DNA of 64,000 nucleotides from NZ13-RE01 sp964612975. GTDB lineage: Bacteria > Dictyoglomota > Dictyoglomia > Dictyoglomales > Dictyoglomaceae. The stretch is taken from assembly GCA_964612975.1 (NCBI GenBank), contig CAZTGC010000003.1:62001-126000 (forward strand). The letters run 5' to 3'. Position numbers and translations under genes: made by a program. Positions 15,411 to 23,632 of the stretch are shown here, piece after piece; positions within the stretch are counted from its first letter, which is position 1, and each line of letters opens with the position of its first letter. The notes under the pieces are model-generated. The model ran no database searches, had not been told where the DNA came from, and saw nothing but the letters and a program-made list of their open reading frames with translations.

Positions 15411-16367
15411 TTATCTATAACCTGCCTTTACAGTTTCTTCTACTTTTCCTACGTTTCTTTTATCTACTACTAAGGGACCTGTTAATACTTTCTCTTGAGG
15501 AATTAAGCCGTAATCTAAATAAAGTTTAAGGAAAAGTATAGGTAAATATCCTTGTAGATATTGTTGTTGATCAATAGTAAATACTACAACTCCCTTCTTT
15601 ATAGCATCGGTTATTCTTGTAGTCAAATCAATAGCTCCAATTTTAACCTTTCCTACTAATCTTTCTTCTTCTACAAGTTGGATAGCGGGATGAGCTCCTA
15701 AGGGACCTAAAGTAAATATGGCATCAGTATCAGAATATCTTTGAATATATGCCTTTAGTGTGGTAAGGGCCTTTGTAGGATCTGTTCCTATATCTAATTT
15801 ATCTACAGGAATCTTCTTTTCTCCTAATACATCACTTATACCTTTTGCTCTTGCTTCTAATCCTACATGTCCTGGCTCATGAATTGCTACAACTGCTCTC
15901 TTTGGGGTAAATTCTTGTAGCATTCTTCTTCCTGCGTATACACCAGCTAAATATTCATCCATTCCTACATAGCAAAGGTATGGAATTGCTTTATCTGGTG
16001 GCCTATCATCAGGAACATTTATAGCGATAACAGGAATTCCCATTTTTATTACCCTTCTTAATGGTTCATCTAATACTACAGGATTAGTAATTGTAACTAC
16101 TAACGCATTAGGTTTCTTTGCTATAGCACTTTCTAAGAGGTCAACAAATTCCTTAATGCTAAATTTTTCTGGTCCAAGGTAGTATGCTGTTACTCCAAAT
16201 TTTACCGCTGCATCTTTTACTCCCTTCATTACAACTCCCCAGAAGGGATCCGCAGGTCCACCATGGGATACTACATAGATTTTGTAACGTTTAATTTGAG
16301 AATAACCTGGAAAGACTAATAAAAAGATTAGAAGAATTAAGATTAGGAGAGGAAGAAACTTTTTCAT
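15411..16367 (-). CDS. Ribose-type sugar ABC transporter substrate-binding protein (probable inositol SBP)
   Basis: 318 residues. Signal peptide at 1-23 (MKKFLPLLILILLIFLLVFP). Mature protein is a periplasmic-binding-protein-like I (RbsB/XylF) fold: 'YVVSHGGPADPFWGVVMKGV', 'LVVTITNPVVLDEPL', 'IPVIAINVPDDRP', 'DAIFTLGPLGAHPAIQLVEE', and 'VVFTIDQQQYLQGYLPILFL'. No lipobox cysteine, so it is soluble or held by another anchor. First gene of the operon, with a LacI-type operator and promoter just upstream. Binding of inositol is inferred from coregulation with IolM/IolN-like genes. Confidence 0.85.
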   Translation of the reverse strand: MKKFLPLLILILLIFLLVFPGYSQIKRYKIYVVSHGGPADPFWGVVMKGVKDAAVKFGVTAYYLGPEKFSIKEFVDLLESAIAKKPNALVVTITNPVVLDEPLRRVIKMGIPVIAINVPDDRPPDKAIPYLCYVGMDEYLAGVYAGRRMLQEFTPKRAVVAIHEPGHVGLEARAKGISDVLGEKKIPVDKLDIGTDPTKALTTLKAYIQRYSDTDAIFTLGPLGAHPAIQLVEEERLVGKVKIGAIDLTTRITDAIKKGVVVFTIDQQQYLQGYLPILFLKLYLDYGLIPQEKVLTGPLVVDKRNVGKVEETVKAGYR

Positions 16368-16428
16368 AGGCTCAACCTCCCTTTTAATTTATCCAAAGGA
16401 AAAATCCCTTTGGAGTTTACATTATTTT

Positions 16429-16473
16429 TGTAACCGATACCAATTCTAAGCTATTATTAAAAAAAATTGTCAA
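16429..16473 (-). promoter_or_regulatory. Promoter and LacI-type operator of the inositol transport operon
   Basis: On the minus strand: TTGACA (plus-strand 16468-16473), TAGAAT (16443-16448, spacing 19; a TTAGAA at 18 is an alternative), then operator TGTAACCGATACCA read on the plus strand at 16429-16442. The operator sits at the expected transcription start, so a bound repressor blocks initiation. The same 14-mer occurs before the lacI gene, and with one change before the IolM-like gene. Confidence 0.8.
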
Positions 16474-16507
16474 GGGAAAGATTTTCTGATCTGTAATCAC
16501 TTTTTGA

Positions 16508-16573
16508 AAAAAAATCCTCCTTGGGATAGAATTTTAGTATATTTAGTTTCTCAAAAATCTTATCCCAAGGAGG
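16508..16573 (-). terminator. Long-loop intrinsic terminator of the iolM-iolN operon
   Basis: CCTCCTTGGGATA (16516-16528) and its exact complement (16561-16573) form a 13-bp stem with a 32-base AT-rich loop. On the minus strand the stem is followed by ATTTTTTTTC, a good U-tract. It lies 54 bases after the IolN-like stop. Confidence 0.75.
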
Positions 16574-16626
16574 CGATATCGCATTAATAAGAATTTATTA
16601 CAGGTCAGGAATAAATTCCTCCAATT

Positions 16627-17595
16627 CTAATATGGCATCCCTAGGGTGTATATATGCTTTCCACCATTCAATGGTCCTTTAAGATATTCCTCCACCTCTT
16701 CTTTATCTCTTTGGGTAAGGAGTTCCGTAGGCGGTAATTTCCCTGGTGGAAATTCAGTAATTATATCATTTACAAGTTTCTCCATATAATCTAAAAGGGC
16801 TTCTAATCCTTCTTTTGACTTCTCTGCATATGCTAAAGTTGCTCTTCCCACAACCCCTTCGGGATATGCAGAAACTTCAATAGGGCTACATCCCACATGA
16901 CCATACCAAGCAATGGGTCGTCTTAACAGATTTCCTGCCTTATCTACATGCTCCTCGGGTAAGAATCCAGAGGGTTTAGTATCTACGGCATCTTCCATTT
17001 TTATCATTTCTGGGAATAGACAAAGGGACCAAGAGGTTTCTACTTCGTCTGCATGTATAAAGGGAGTTTCATATGGTCCTCCTTGATCTTTTGTTTTAAA
17101 ATAATCTGGAATTGCATGATACCAATTTAAGTTAATTATAATTGCTGGAAGTTGGTAGTGTTTTGCCCATTGATGGATAGCTGTAGGGATAACATATTCC
17201 TGACCATGTCCATTAAGAAGGATCATCTTTCTAAATCCTGTATTCCAAAAACCTGCAATAACTGCCTTTAAATATCCTATAAAATATTCCTCAGGAACAG
17301 GTATTGTTCCAGGCATCCCAATATGGTGATATGGATGGGAACCATACCATATAGGTTGAGCTATGGTACATCCTGTCCTCTGTGCTACTAATTCTGCCAT
17401 TCGAGTTACTAAGAAGGTATCTTCTCCTGTACATGCATGGGGTCCATGATTCTCAGTACTTCCCACAGGGATTATTATTAAATCACATTTTTTTAATCTT
17501 TCTTGAATCTCCTTCATGGTCATATTTTGGAAATATATACCTGAGGGTTTATCCATATGCCCTTCACCAGGTGGAATCTTCCATTTTTCAGTCAT
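16627..17595 (-). CDS. iolN: Creatininase-family hydrolase, 3-dehydro-scyllo-inosose hydrolase (IolN)-like
   Basis: 322 residues. Metal-binding pattern of the creatininase family: 'LIIIPVGSTENHGPHACTGE' (Glu/His/Asp-type ligands), 'PYHHIGMPGTI', 'KMILLNGHGQEY' and 'FIHADEVETSWSL' (Glu). Creatininase itself is about 250-260 residues; this longer form with an N-terminal extension (MTEKWKIPPGEGHMDKPSG) is the type called IolN in Thermotoga maritima, which opens the diketo-inositol ring. It lies 11 bp after the IolM-like gene. Family placement is sure; the exact reaction is inferred from the IolM-like neighbour and the operator. Confidence 0.82.
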   Translation of the reverse strand: MTEKWKIPPGEGHMDKPSGIYFQNMTMKEIQERLKKCDLIIIPVGSTENHGPHACTGEDTFLVTRMAELVAQRTGCTIAQPIWYGSHPYHHIGMPGTIPVPEEYFIGYLKAVIAGFWNTGFRKMILLNGHGQEYVIPTAIHQWAKHYQLPAIIINLNWYHAIPDYFKTKDQGGPYETPFIHADEVETSWSLCLFPEMIKMEDAVDTKPSGFLPEEHVDKAGNLLRRPIAWYGHVGCSPIEVSAYPEGVVGRATLAYAEKSKEGLEALLDYMEKLVNDIITEFPPGKLPPTELLTQRDKEEVEEYLKGPLNGGKHIYTLGMPY

Positions 17596-17606
17596 TTTTT
17601 ACCTCC

Positions 17607-18761
17607 TTATATTTTTATAGTAATTTTTCCATCCTCTCTTTTAGTAGCCTTTTCCATTGCCCTTAGGGCATCATCCAAAGAAAATCTTGATGTAATTATC
17701 TTTGTCATATCAATTTTCCCAGAAGCCATAAGATTAATTACATTAGGAAAAGTTCCATATCCAGAATGCCCCTGAGCTCCAAATATTTGGCTGGCATGGG
17801 TCTGGAAATGTTCCAAATAAATGGGAACTCTTTCCGCTGCTCTTCCAATTTGTACAATCTTTCCATCTATAGCAAGGGATTTTTCCATTTCAGGAATAGT
17901 TTTAGAAGGTGCTCCTGCAGATTCAATATGCATACTCACTCCTATCCCCTTTGTCTCTTCCATTATAACTTCAGAAGGAATTACCTCTCTTGGATCATAA
18001 ACAAAATCTGCTCCCACTTCTTCTGCTAATTTTCTTCTTATCTCTGACACATCAAAAGCAAAAACTTTACTTGCTCCTCCTGCCTTTGCTAATGCTATTG
18101 CAGAGAGCCCTATGGGACCTGTTCCAAATACTGCCACATAGGAGCCCGGTTTATATCCTCCTGCTCTTACAAACATTCCATTATAAGCTACCGATGTAGG
18201 TTCCACCAAGGACCCTGCCTCAAAGGCTTTTTCTTTATCTTTATATCTTTCTGCAATCTCATTAATTTTCCAGCAATATTTTGCTCCAATAACTATATAT
18301 TCTGCTATGGCACCATTTATGGTAAATCCGATTTCTTCTAAGTTTTTACATTGATTGGGATATCCATTTCTACAAGGGATACATTCTCCACACCATATCA
18401 TCTCTTCTGCAGTAACCATATCTCCAACCTTAAGATCCTTCACCTCTTTTCCTATCTCAACAATTTCTCCTGAGAACTCATGTCCAATAACCACAGGAAA
18501 TTTTGTAAGGCCTGGGTACAATATATAGTTATCTTTATCGGTTTCATAAAAATGAACATCAGATCCACAAATCCCACAAGCTTTGACCTTTATAACTACA
18601 TCTTTGGGTCCTGGGGTGGGCTCAGGAATATTTTTAAGGTCCAACTTTGGATTTCTCCATACACTATTCCCTGTAATTGCTTTTCCTGTTGACCTTTCAA
18701 ACTCCGAAAGAATATAATCTGGCTTAGGATCCCATTGGGCAGAAATTAGTAGAGCCTTCAT
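17607..18761 (-). CDS. iolM: Zinc-dependent dehydrogenase, scyllo-inosose 3-dehydrogenase (IolM)-like
   Basis: 384 residues from ATG at 18761, chosen because GGGAGG sits 7 bases before it; a frame start 15 bases earlier would overlap that ribosome site. MDR-family zinc enzyme: catalytic zinc 'CGICGSDVHF' and 'IGHEFSGEIVEIG', structural zinc 'CGECIPCRNGYPNQC', coenzyme loop 'VFGTGPIGLSAIALA', and the end motif 'FGAQGHSGYGTFPNVINLMA'. That last motif and the N-terminus 'MKALLISAQWDPKPD' are close to what I recall of T. maritima IolM (TM0412). It oxidises scyllo-inosose with NAD. Operon iolM-iolN, own LacI-type operator. Confidence 0.85.
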   Translation of the reverse strand: MKALLISAQWDPKPDYILSEFERSTGKAITGNSVWRNPKLDLKNIPEPTPGPKDVVIKVKACGICGSDVHFYETDKDNYILYPGLTKFPVVIGHEFSGEIVEIGKEVKDLKVGDMVTAEEMIWCGECIPCRNGYPNQCKNLEEIGFTINGAIAEYIVIGAKYCWKINEIAERYKDKEKAFEAGSLVEPTSVAYNGMFVRAGGYKPGSYVAVFGTGPIGLSAIALAKAGGASKVFAFDVSEIRRKLAEEVGADFVYDPREVIPSEVIMEETKGIGVSMHIESAGAPSKTIPEMEKSLAIDGKIVQIGRAAERVPIYLEHFQTHASQIFGAQGHSGYGTFPNVINLMASGKIDMTKIITSRFSLDDALRAMEKATKREDGKITIKI

Positions 18762-18820
18762 CTTTAAACCTCCCATTTTTAATCTTCTTATTGTTAATTT
18801 TATAGTCTAAAAATTAAAAT

Positions 18821-18844
18821 TACAACCGATACCAAATTTGTCAA
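18821..18844 (-). promoter_or_regulatory. LacI-type operator and -35 of the iolMN operon
   Basis: TACAACCGATACCA (18821-18834) differs by one base from the 14-mer before the SBP and lacI genes. On the minus strand a TTGACA (18839-18844) lies just upstream, so the operator is in the spacer/-10 zone (AATTTT or TAATTT as -10), about 60 bases before the gene. Confidence 0.75.
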
Positions 18845-18982
18845 AATAAATTACAAAGTTTTTTGGCAAATAAAAGACTTTCTTTATATTCATCTCTATG
18901 TCTAACTTCTAATTCCAATCAACTGGATCCACCAATTTCTCTATGCCATTCCTTTGCACTTTCCTCATCTATCCTTCTCCCA

Positions 18983-19705
18983 TTATGGAGAATTAGCTCC
19001 CCTTCTTAATTTCTCAATCCAAGATTTTACTCTTTTGGGAATTTCTTCAAACAGATCCTTCCAAGGAACGTACATTTCTTTATCAGCAATAAATTCCTTT
19101 GTAAAATTAAAGGTGGGGGTAAAGGCAAATTTCCTTAAATAATTTTCTACTAATTTATCATCCTCAGAAGTTTTAGAAATTAATTCATAAAACATATTCT
19201 TAATAAGAATTCCTCCACTTCCTGCATTATCTTTACATGGAGCAATGAATATTAAATATTTAAAAAAGAGGGGTTGAAACCATGAAGGTGATGGTGCAAA
19301 GGCATGTTTACCTGGTTGAGAGTATAAAATAGGGTGAGTTCCCAATATTTTGGCTCCTTTCATATCTTTGTAACTCCCATGCCAGCTTGCCTCAACCTTT
19401 GTTATCTTCCCATTCTTTACATATACCCATACATGCTCCAATTCATAGAGATGTTGAATATCCCAATCCCAATATATGGCATACTCTATTGCAATTTCAT
19501 CCTGAGAAAGTTTTATTTCCCTTGGGAAAGAAGGACTTTTCCCAGAATTTTGGAAAATTGTATATCCAATTCTCACTGGAAAAAAGGGCTCTTTCTCATC
19601 AAATCTTATAATAGGAGCATATTTCAAAAATAAATCCAATTCTTCCTCGCTAATGGCAGTATTCATTAAAAAAATAAGAAGTAAAGAAATAAAAAACAAT
19701 TTCAT
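18983..19705 (-). CDS. Secreted protein of unknown function, Vps62/NPP1-like pattern, maybe frameshifted at the C-terminus
   Basis: 240 residues with signal peptide (MKLFFISLLLIFLMNTAIS). The mature protein has 'YAPIIRFDEKEPFFPV', 'YAIYWDWDIQHLYELEHVWV' and 'KVEASWHGSYKD', a spacing of acidic/His motifs that recalls Vps62/NPP1-type beta-sandwich proteins; this is a pattern resemblance only. The last residues (RRGANSP) look odd: one frame over, the DNA continues open as 'EGELILHNGRRIDEESAKEW' and, past an in-frame TGA near 18910, for some 22 codons more. So the natural protein may be 50 residues longer and disrupted. Function unknown; probably unrelated to inositol. Confidence 0.55.
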   Translation of the reverse strand: MKLFFISLLLIFLMNTAISEEELDLFLKYAPIIRFDEKEPFFPVRIGYTIFQNSGKSPSFPREIKLSQDEIAIEYAIYWDWDIQHLYELEHVWVYVKNGKITKVEASWHGSYKDMKGAKILGTHPILYSQPGKHAFAPSPSWFQPLFFKYLIFIAPCKDNAGSGGILIKNMFYELISKTSEDDKLVENYLRKFAFTPTFNFTKEFIADKEMYVPWKDLFEEIPKRVKSWIEKLRRGANSP

Positions 19706-19777
19706 AATCTACCTCCTTATTAGATCTTTATTCTCCTTCCATTTTATCAAGGAAACGGCAATAGTTTACATCAAAAT

Positions 19778-19969
19778 TTACCCATATTTTATCTCCAGAG
19801 GAAAAGAGAAAATTCCCCAATCCGATAAAAAGGTAAATACTGAGAAAATTAAAATTCCTGGACAATCAAGAGGAAGCATTATCTTATACCAAGTTTTTAA
19901 TCTTGAGTATCCATCTACTAAGGATGCCATTTCCACATCCCATGAGATGCCATCAAAGAATCCCTTCAT
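19778..19969 (-). pseudogene. C-terminal fragment of a MalG-type sugar ABC permease
   Basis: 63 codons containing the EAA loop of CUT1 permeases: 'ASLVDGYSRLKTWYKIMLPL' then 'PGILIFSVFTFLSDW'. The pattern (EAA...DG-S....F..I.LPL..P....)-(FTFL..WN) is diagnostic for MalG/UgpE/LacG proteins. About 200 N-terminal residues are missing and the last membrane helix is broken. It follows the decayed SBP remnant directly, so an internal deletion has joined the two. Confidence 0.75.
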
Positions 19970-19994
19970 TATCCATTAATTGTTAAAAGTATAA

Positions 19995-20320
19995 TTAAGT
20001 GAACTGTTTCCATGTAAAAGAAAATACAGGTGAGTGCATGCTTGTAATACAATGTCTTGCATCAAATACAGGGTTTATTGCTAGTTCAATTAATCTAAAG
20101 GCAATCTCTGGATATTTTTGAGTTTTTTGTTAACACATAGGCTAATGGGTGGGGTAATTTAACTTCTGGGTTCCCTTTATCTGAAGGGGGAACTAAAGCA
20201 TAACCCAAATTAATTTTCCAGTTTTAGGATCCTGCATTTTTCCACTAAAATTGTAATAGTAAATATAAAAGCCATTAATGTAGGGATAACATTCTCCTCC
20301 AGAAATTTGTAAACCTTACC
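19995..20320 (-). pseudogene. C-terminal remnant of an extracellular sugar-binding protein (CUT1 type)
   Basis: Three frames stitched together on the minus strand give 'SGGECYPYINGFYIYYYNFS', 'GYALVPPSDKGNPEVKLPHP', 'LAYVLTKNS' and 'KYPEIAFRLIELAINPVFDA' with a stop at 19995. The 'VP-S-KGN---- ... A-V--KNSKYPE-A--LI' pattern is characteristic of the C-terminal half of ABC sugar-binding proteins. At least two frameshifts. With the permease fragment it marks a dead second sugar transporter inside the inositol locus. The remaining bases to 20475 are AT-rich with no other feature seen. Confidence 0.65.
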
Positions 20321-20475
20321 CAAAATTTTTTAAAATAAATAAAGAAATATTCAGATTTATTAAAAAAATAATTAGTAATTAATGAAACTTGTTTTAAAAA
20401 ATAATTTTATAATTGACTGTAATTGTTGAAGAGATGTAATATTTTCTTATAAAAAAATTAATAAGGGGTGATACC

Positions 20476-21669
20476 ATGAGATCAATAAATATAAAAAAGA
20501 TGAGAGAATCAAATATATCTTTGGTTCTAAATACCATTAGAACAAAGGGACATATTTCTCGATATGATATATCAAAGATTACAAATCTTAGTCCCTCTGC
20601 AGTATCAAGTATAGTTGAAGTTTTATTGGATTCTGGATTTATTAAAGAAAACCCTGCTAAGGAGACAAAAGTAGGCAGAAGACCTATAGAACTTTCTATG
20701 AATGATTCCAATATCTACCCCCTTGGCATCGAGATTGAAAATGATAGAGTGACAGGAATAGTTATGAATCTAAGAGGAGAAATTTTAAAGAAAGAGGTTA
20801 TCTTTTTAAATTCCAATTTGGAATATACAAATATATTAAATAAAGTAGTTGAAGTATATAAAAGATTGAAAAAAGATCTTAATTCCGATGAGATTATGGG
20901 TTTGGGAATAGCGGTCCCCGGATCCTTAGATAGAATAAATGGGGTATGTATTTTTGCTCCAAATCTTTTTTGGAGGAATATTCCTGTTAAATCCTATCTT
21001 TCTCAATATATTTATGATACTCAAATCTTTTTAGAACATATAACTAAGGCAGCAACCCTTGGAGAGCTTTGGTTTGGCGCTGGAATAGGAAAGGAAAATA
21101 TTATCTGTGTTAGAGTTGGTAGTGGAATAAGTGCTGGATTTGTAATAAATGGTAGTTTATATAGAGGTTTTTCTGATAGAGCAGGTGAATTTGGACATAC
21201 TGTTATTGAAAGGGACGGAAAAAAGTGCCGATGTGGAAATTATGGATGCTTAGAAACCTATGTATCTACTCAAGTTTTAATAGATAAGGTATTAGATGGA
21301 CTTAAAAATAGAGCATATACTCAAGTATCTACCGAAGATAAAAATAGAGAAGAATTGTTAGAAGAGATTATAAGAATAGGAAGAAGTGGGGATAGATTTA
21401 TTTTAAATATATTCGAGGAAATGGGAGAATATTTAGGAATTGGAATAGCAAATCTCGTCAATATTTTCAATCCAGAGTTAGTTATAATAGCGGGAGGTCT
21501 TTCAAAGGCGAGAGATCTTTTATTAAATCCTGTAAGACATGCTTTAAAACTTCATGCTTTTCCACCAATTCCTGAAGTTATCACTTCAAAATTGGGAGAA
21601 TATACCTGTGTAGTGGGAGCTGCAACTTGTGTTATAGAAAATAAATTCTTTCAAATAATTTCCTACTAA
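20476..21669 (+). CDS. ROK-family transcriptional repressor (IolR-type candidate)
   Basis: 397 residues. N-terminal winged helix (about 10-70: 'HISRYDISKITNLSPSAVSS') then the ROK sugar-kinase-like domain: 'MGLGIAVPGSLDR', 'CVRVGSGISAGFVINGSLYR', 'GEFGHTVIE' and the zinc motif 'CRCGNYGCLETYVS'. Length and order are those of XylR/NagC/Mlc regulators. The T. maritima inositol cluster also has a ROK repressor next to iolM, so this could be its counterpart, but here a LacI protein shares the locus. Start has GGGG TGA-type ribosome site 8 bases upstream. Ends overlapping the convergent lacI gene by 4 bp. Confidence 0.88.
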   Translation: MRSINIKKMRESNISLVLNTIRTKGHISRYDISKITNLSPSAVSSIVEVLLDSGFIKENPAKETKVGRRPIELSMNDSNIYPLGIEIENDRVTGIVMNLRGEILKKEVIFLNSNLEYTNILNKVVEVYKRLKKDLNSDEIMGLGIAVPGSLDRINGVCIFAPNLFWRNIPVKSYLSQYIYDTQIFLEHITKAATLGELWFGAGIGKENIICVRVGSGISAGFVINGSLYRGFSDRAGEFGHTVIERDGKKCRCGNYGCLETYVSTQVLIDKVLDGLKNRAYTQVSTEDKNREELLEEIIRIGRSGDRFILNIFEEMGEYLGIGIANLVNIFNPELVIIAGGLSKARDLLLNPVRHALKLHAFPPIPEVITSKLGEYTCVVGAATCVIENKFFQIISY

Positions 21670-22682
21670 ATTTCTTTAGGATGGGTACAAGTTTTTCTTA
21701 TTACTAATTTAGGGGGAAGGGTCAATTGAGTAGGAGTATTATCTTCATTTTGAAGCTTTTCCAATAAAATTTTTCCTGCTAAAGCCCCTTGGTCATATAT
21801 GGATTGGGATACTGTGGTTAATTGAATGGTCCTGAAGGAACTTAATGGAATATCATCGAATCCTATAATCGACATTTCTTCAGGAACTTTCACTTCTAAT
21901 TCCATACACGCCTCCAAAAGACCAATAGCACTCAGATCATTAGCACAGAAAACAGTAGTAGGTCTCTCCTTCATCATTAGTATTTTTGTTCCTATAGAAT
22001 ATGCAGTATCCAATGTAAAATCTCCATTAAAAATATATCTTTTATCTATAGAGATTCCTATCTCCTCTAAGGCTCTTTTATAACCTTCAAATCTTCTTAT
22101 ATTAGGCCAAGTATCCCAAGGTCCTGAAAGATAAGCTATTTTTCTATGCCCTAAGGAAATTAAATAGTTTACTGCCATATATCCTCCTAATTCATTATCC
22201 ACAATTACATAATTAAATCCTTTTTCCTTTTCGGGAAGCCTTCCCACTAACAGAATTGGAATTCCACTTTTCTTTGCCTCCTCTAATCCCTCGTCTTTTA
22301 ATTTAATAGATGCAAAAATTATTCCATCAACACTTCTCTGAATAAGAGATCTTACATATTTTATTTCTTCATCTACTCTTCCATCGGTATTACATAAGAA
22401 AAGGCTATATCCATATGTTCTACACATATCTCCAATTCCTCTAACCAATAGAGAATGAAAGGGATTTGTAATGTCAGAAACAATAACTCCTAAGGCTCCA
22501 ATTTTCTTTGCTATAAGTCCTCGAGCAAGGATATTTGGGGTATAATTGTATTTTTTCATTACTTCTAAAATTTTCTTTCTTGTACTGTTTTTAACATGGG
22601 GAGAATTATTTAAAACCCTTGAGACAGTACTCTTTGATACATTACACTCTCTTGCAATGTCTTCTATAGTTATTCTCTTCAT
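21666..22682 (-). CDS. LacI-family transcriptional regulator of the inositol locus
   Basis: 338 residues. HTH 'TIEDIARECNVSKSTVSRVL' at 4-23 and hinge 'YTPNILARGLIAKK', then the PBP-like effector domain ('LGVIVSDITNPFHSLLVRGI', 'FICANDLSAIGLLEACMEL'-type segment, 'SIIGFDDIPLSSFRTIQLTTV'). Canonical length. A perfect copy of the operator TGTAACCGATACCA lies 12 bases before the start codon, so it should repress itself; the same site controls the transport operon and the iolMN operon. Inducer probably inositol or an inositol-derived keto compound. Confidence 0.93.
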   Translation of the reverse strand: MKRITIEDIARECNVSKSTVSRVLNNSPHVKNSTRKKILEVMKKYNYTPNILARGLIAKKIGALGVIVSDITNPFHSLLVRGIGDMCRTYGYSLFLCNTDGRVDEEIKYVRSLIQRSVDGIIFASIKLKDEGLEEAKKSGIPILLVGRLPEKEKGFNYVIVDNELGGYMAVNYLISLGHRKIAYLSGPWDTWPNIRRFEGYKRALEEIGISIDKRYIFNGDFTLDTAYSIGTKILMMKERPTTVFCANDLSAIGLLEACMELEVKVPEEMSIIGFDDIPLSSFRTIQLTTVSQSIYDQGALAGKILLEKLQNEDNTPTQLTLPPKLVIRKTCTHPKEI

Positions 22683-22693
22683 TTTTTTTTACC

Positions 22694-22707
22694 TGGTATC
22701 GGTTACA
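22694..22707 (-). promoter_or_regulatory. LacI-type autoregulatory operator
   Basis: TGGTATCGGTTACA on the plus strand, i.e. TGTAACCGATACCA on the coding strand, identical to the site at 16429-16442. It fits the LacI consensus TGnAAnCGnTTnCA with one mismatch. A TATAAT (minus strand) is about 25 bases further upstream. Confidence 0.8.
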
Positions 22708-22761
22708 CTAGAAATTTTCTTTAATAATAATTATAATACAGTGAGCATAAAAATTAAAGAA

Positions 22762-23148
22762 CTATAATCTTTTTAATACTTCAGAGACAAAGTTTCTATA
22801 ATCTTCTATATTTTTCTTAGAGATAGTCATTACTAATTGAAGATTTTTTCCATGAATGATTAAAAAATAGGGTCTATAGAGATGGTATAAAAGAAGAAAA
22901 AGAAAAACTAATGGGAAAATTTTTATTATTAAAAAAGCAAAAGCTAAATATGCATATAATTTATCCCCCTTTTGTAGGATTTCGATTCCCTCAACATGAG
23001 ATAGTAATAGAACCGCCTCTCTTTCTTCAAAAAATACTTTTCTTTTCTCAATAATTCTGTCCTCTAAAAGATTAAAAGAGGTTTCACCTAAGAATAAAGA
23101 TGACGGAAGACCTATCCATATTGTTGCTGGTTTCCCTTTTATCTCCAT
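22762..23148 (-). CDS. Small membrane protein of unknown function
   Basis: 128 residues, with one long hydrophobic region (about 64-92: 'LYAYLAFAFLIIKIFPLVFL') in the middle, a beta-rich N-terminal part ('ATIWIGLPSSLFLGETSFNL') and a short C-terminal amphipathic part. The N-terminal segment before the membrane and 'EAVLLLSHVEGIEIL' would fit a bacterial PH-like domain, but this is weak. Its start overlaps the stop of the next upstream gene, so it is the last of a three-gene membrane-protein unit. Confidence 0.6.
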   Translation of the reverse strand: MEIKGKPATIWIGLPSSLFLGETSFNLLEDRIIEKRKVFFEEREAVLLLSHVEGIEILQKGDKLYAYLAFAFLIIKIFPLVFLFLLLYHLYRPYFLIIHGKNLQLVMTISKKNIEDYRNFVSEVLKRL

Positions 23149-23615
23149 TATTTAGATTTTTTGGCTTCTCTTATTAACATTACAAATCCAATGAGTATTA
23201 GTAATATAGGGATTAAAATATTTAAGTATTGAGCAGTTTTCTCTTGAAAAATCAATATTAAACCTAACCCTGTTAGAATAAGACCAGGATAAAGAGGCCA
23301 ATATTTTTCTCCATAATCTTTAGAGGGAATTTTTGAGGTATGAATTATAAACAGGAAGATAAAAGCCAAACCTAAGAAGAGTAAAAAGTATATTCCTCCT
23401 ATATCCCAAGTTTCCTCTAAAATGGTAAAGGTCCCAATAGCGACAAATATTAATCCGGGAATTAAAAATCCAATATTTCTTCCAAATTTATAATATGAAT
23501 ATAAAAATCCAATGGCAAAGACAAAAAGAACAGAGGAACTGGGAATAATATTAAAGGTAATTAAGGTTAAAAATATTCCAAGGGAAAGCAAAATTATACC
23601 TAAAAGTTTTTGCAT
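23148..23615 (-). CDS. Polytopic membrane protein with LiaF/DUF5668-like helix pairs
   Basis: 155 residues from ATG at 23615 (MQKLLGIILL); an upstream in-frame GTG at 23636 overlaps the GAGGAGG ribosome site and is less likely. Five to six hydrophobic helices arranged in pairs, each with 'G....G....L' spacing ('GLIFVAIGTFTILEETWDIG', 'PGLILTGLGLILIFQEK'), the pattern of LiaI-LiaF-like transmembrane repeats found in envelope-stress proteins. No catalytic motif. Lies between two other small membrane genes with 1-4 bp overlaps. Confidence 0.6.
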   Translation of the reverse strand: MQKLLGIILLSLGIFLTLITFNIIPSSSVLFVFAIGFLYSYYKFGRNIGFLIPGLIFVAIGTFTILEETWDIGGIYFLLFLGLAFIFLFIIHTSKIPSKDYGEKYWPLYPGLILTGLGLILIFQEKTAQYLNILIPILLILIGFVMLIREAKKSK

Positions 23616-23632
23616 TTTAATAATTTTCCTCC

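Noticed and set aside
22762..23148. Assignment as a PH-domain (YdbS/YdbT) protein
   Set aside because: Only hydrophobic pattern and one strand resemble it; kept as unknown.
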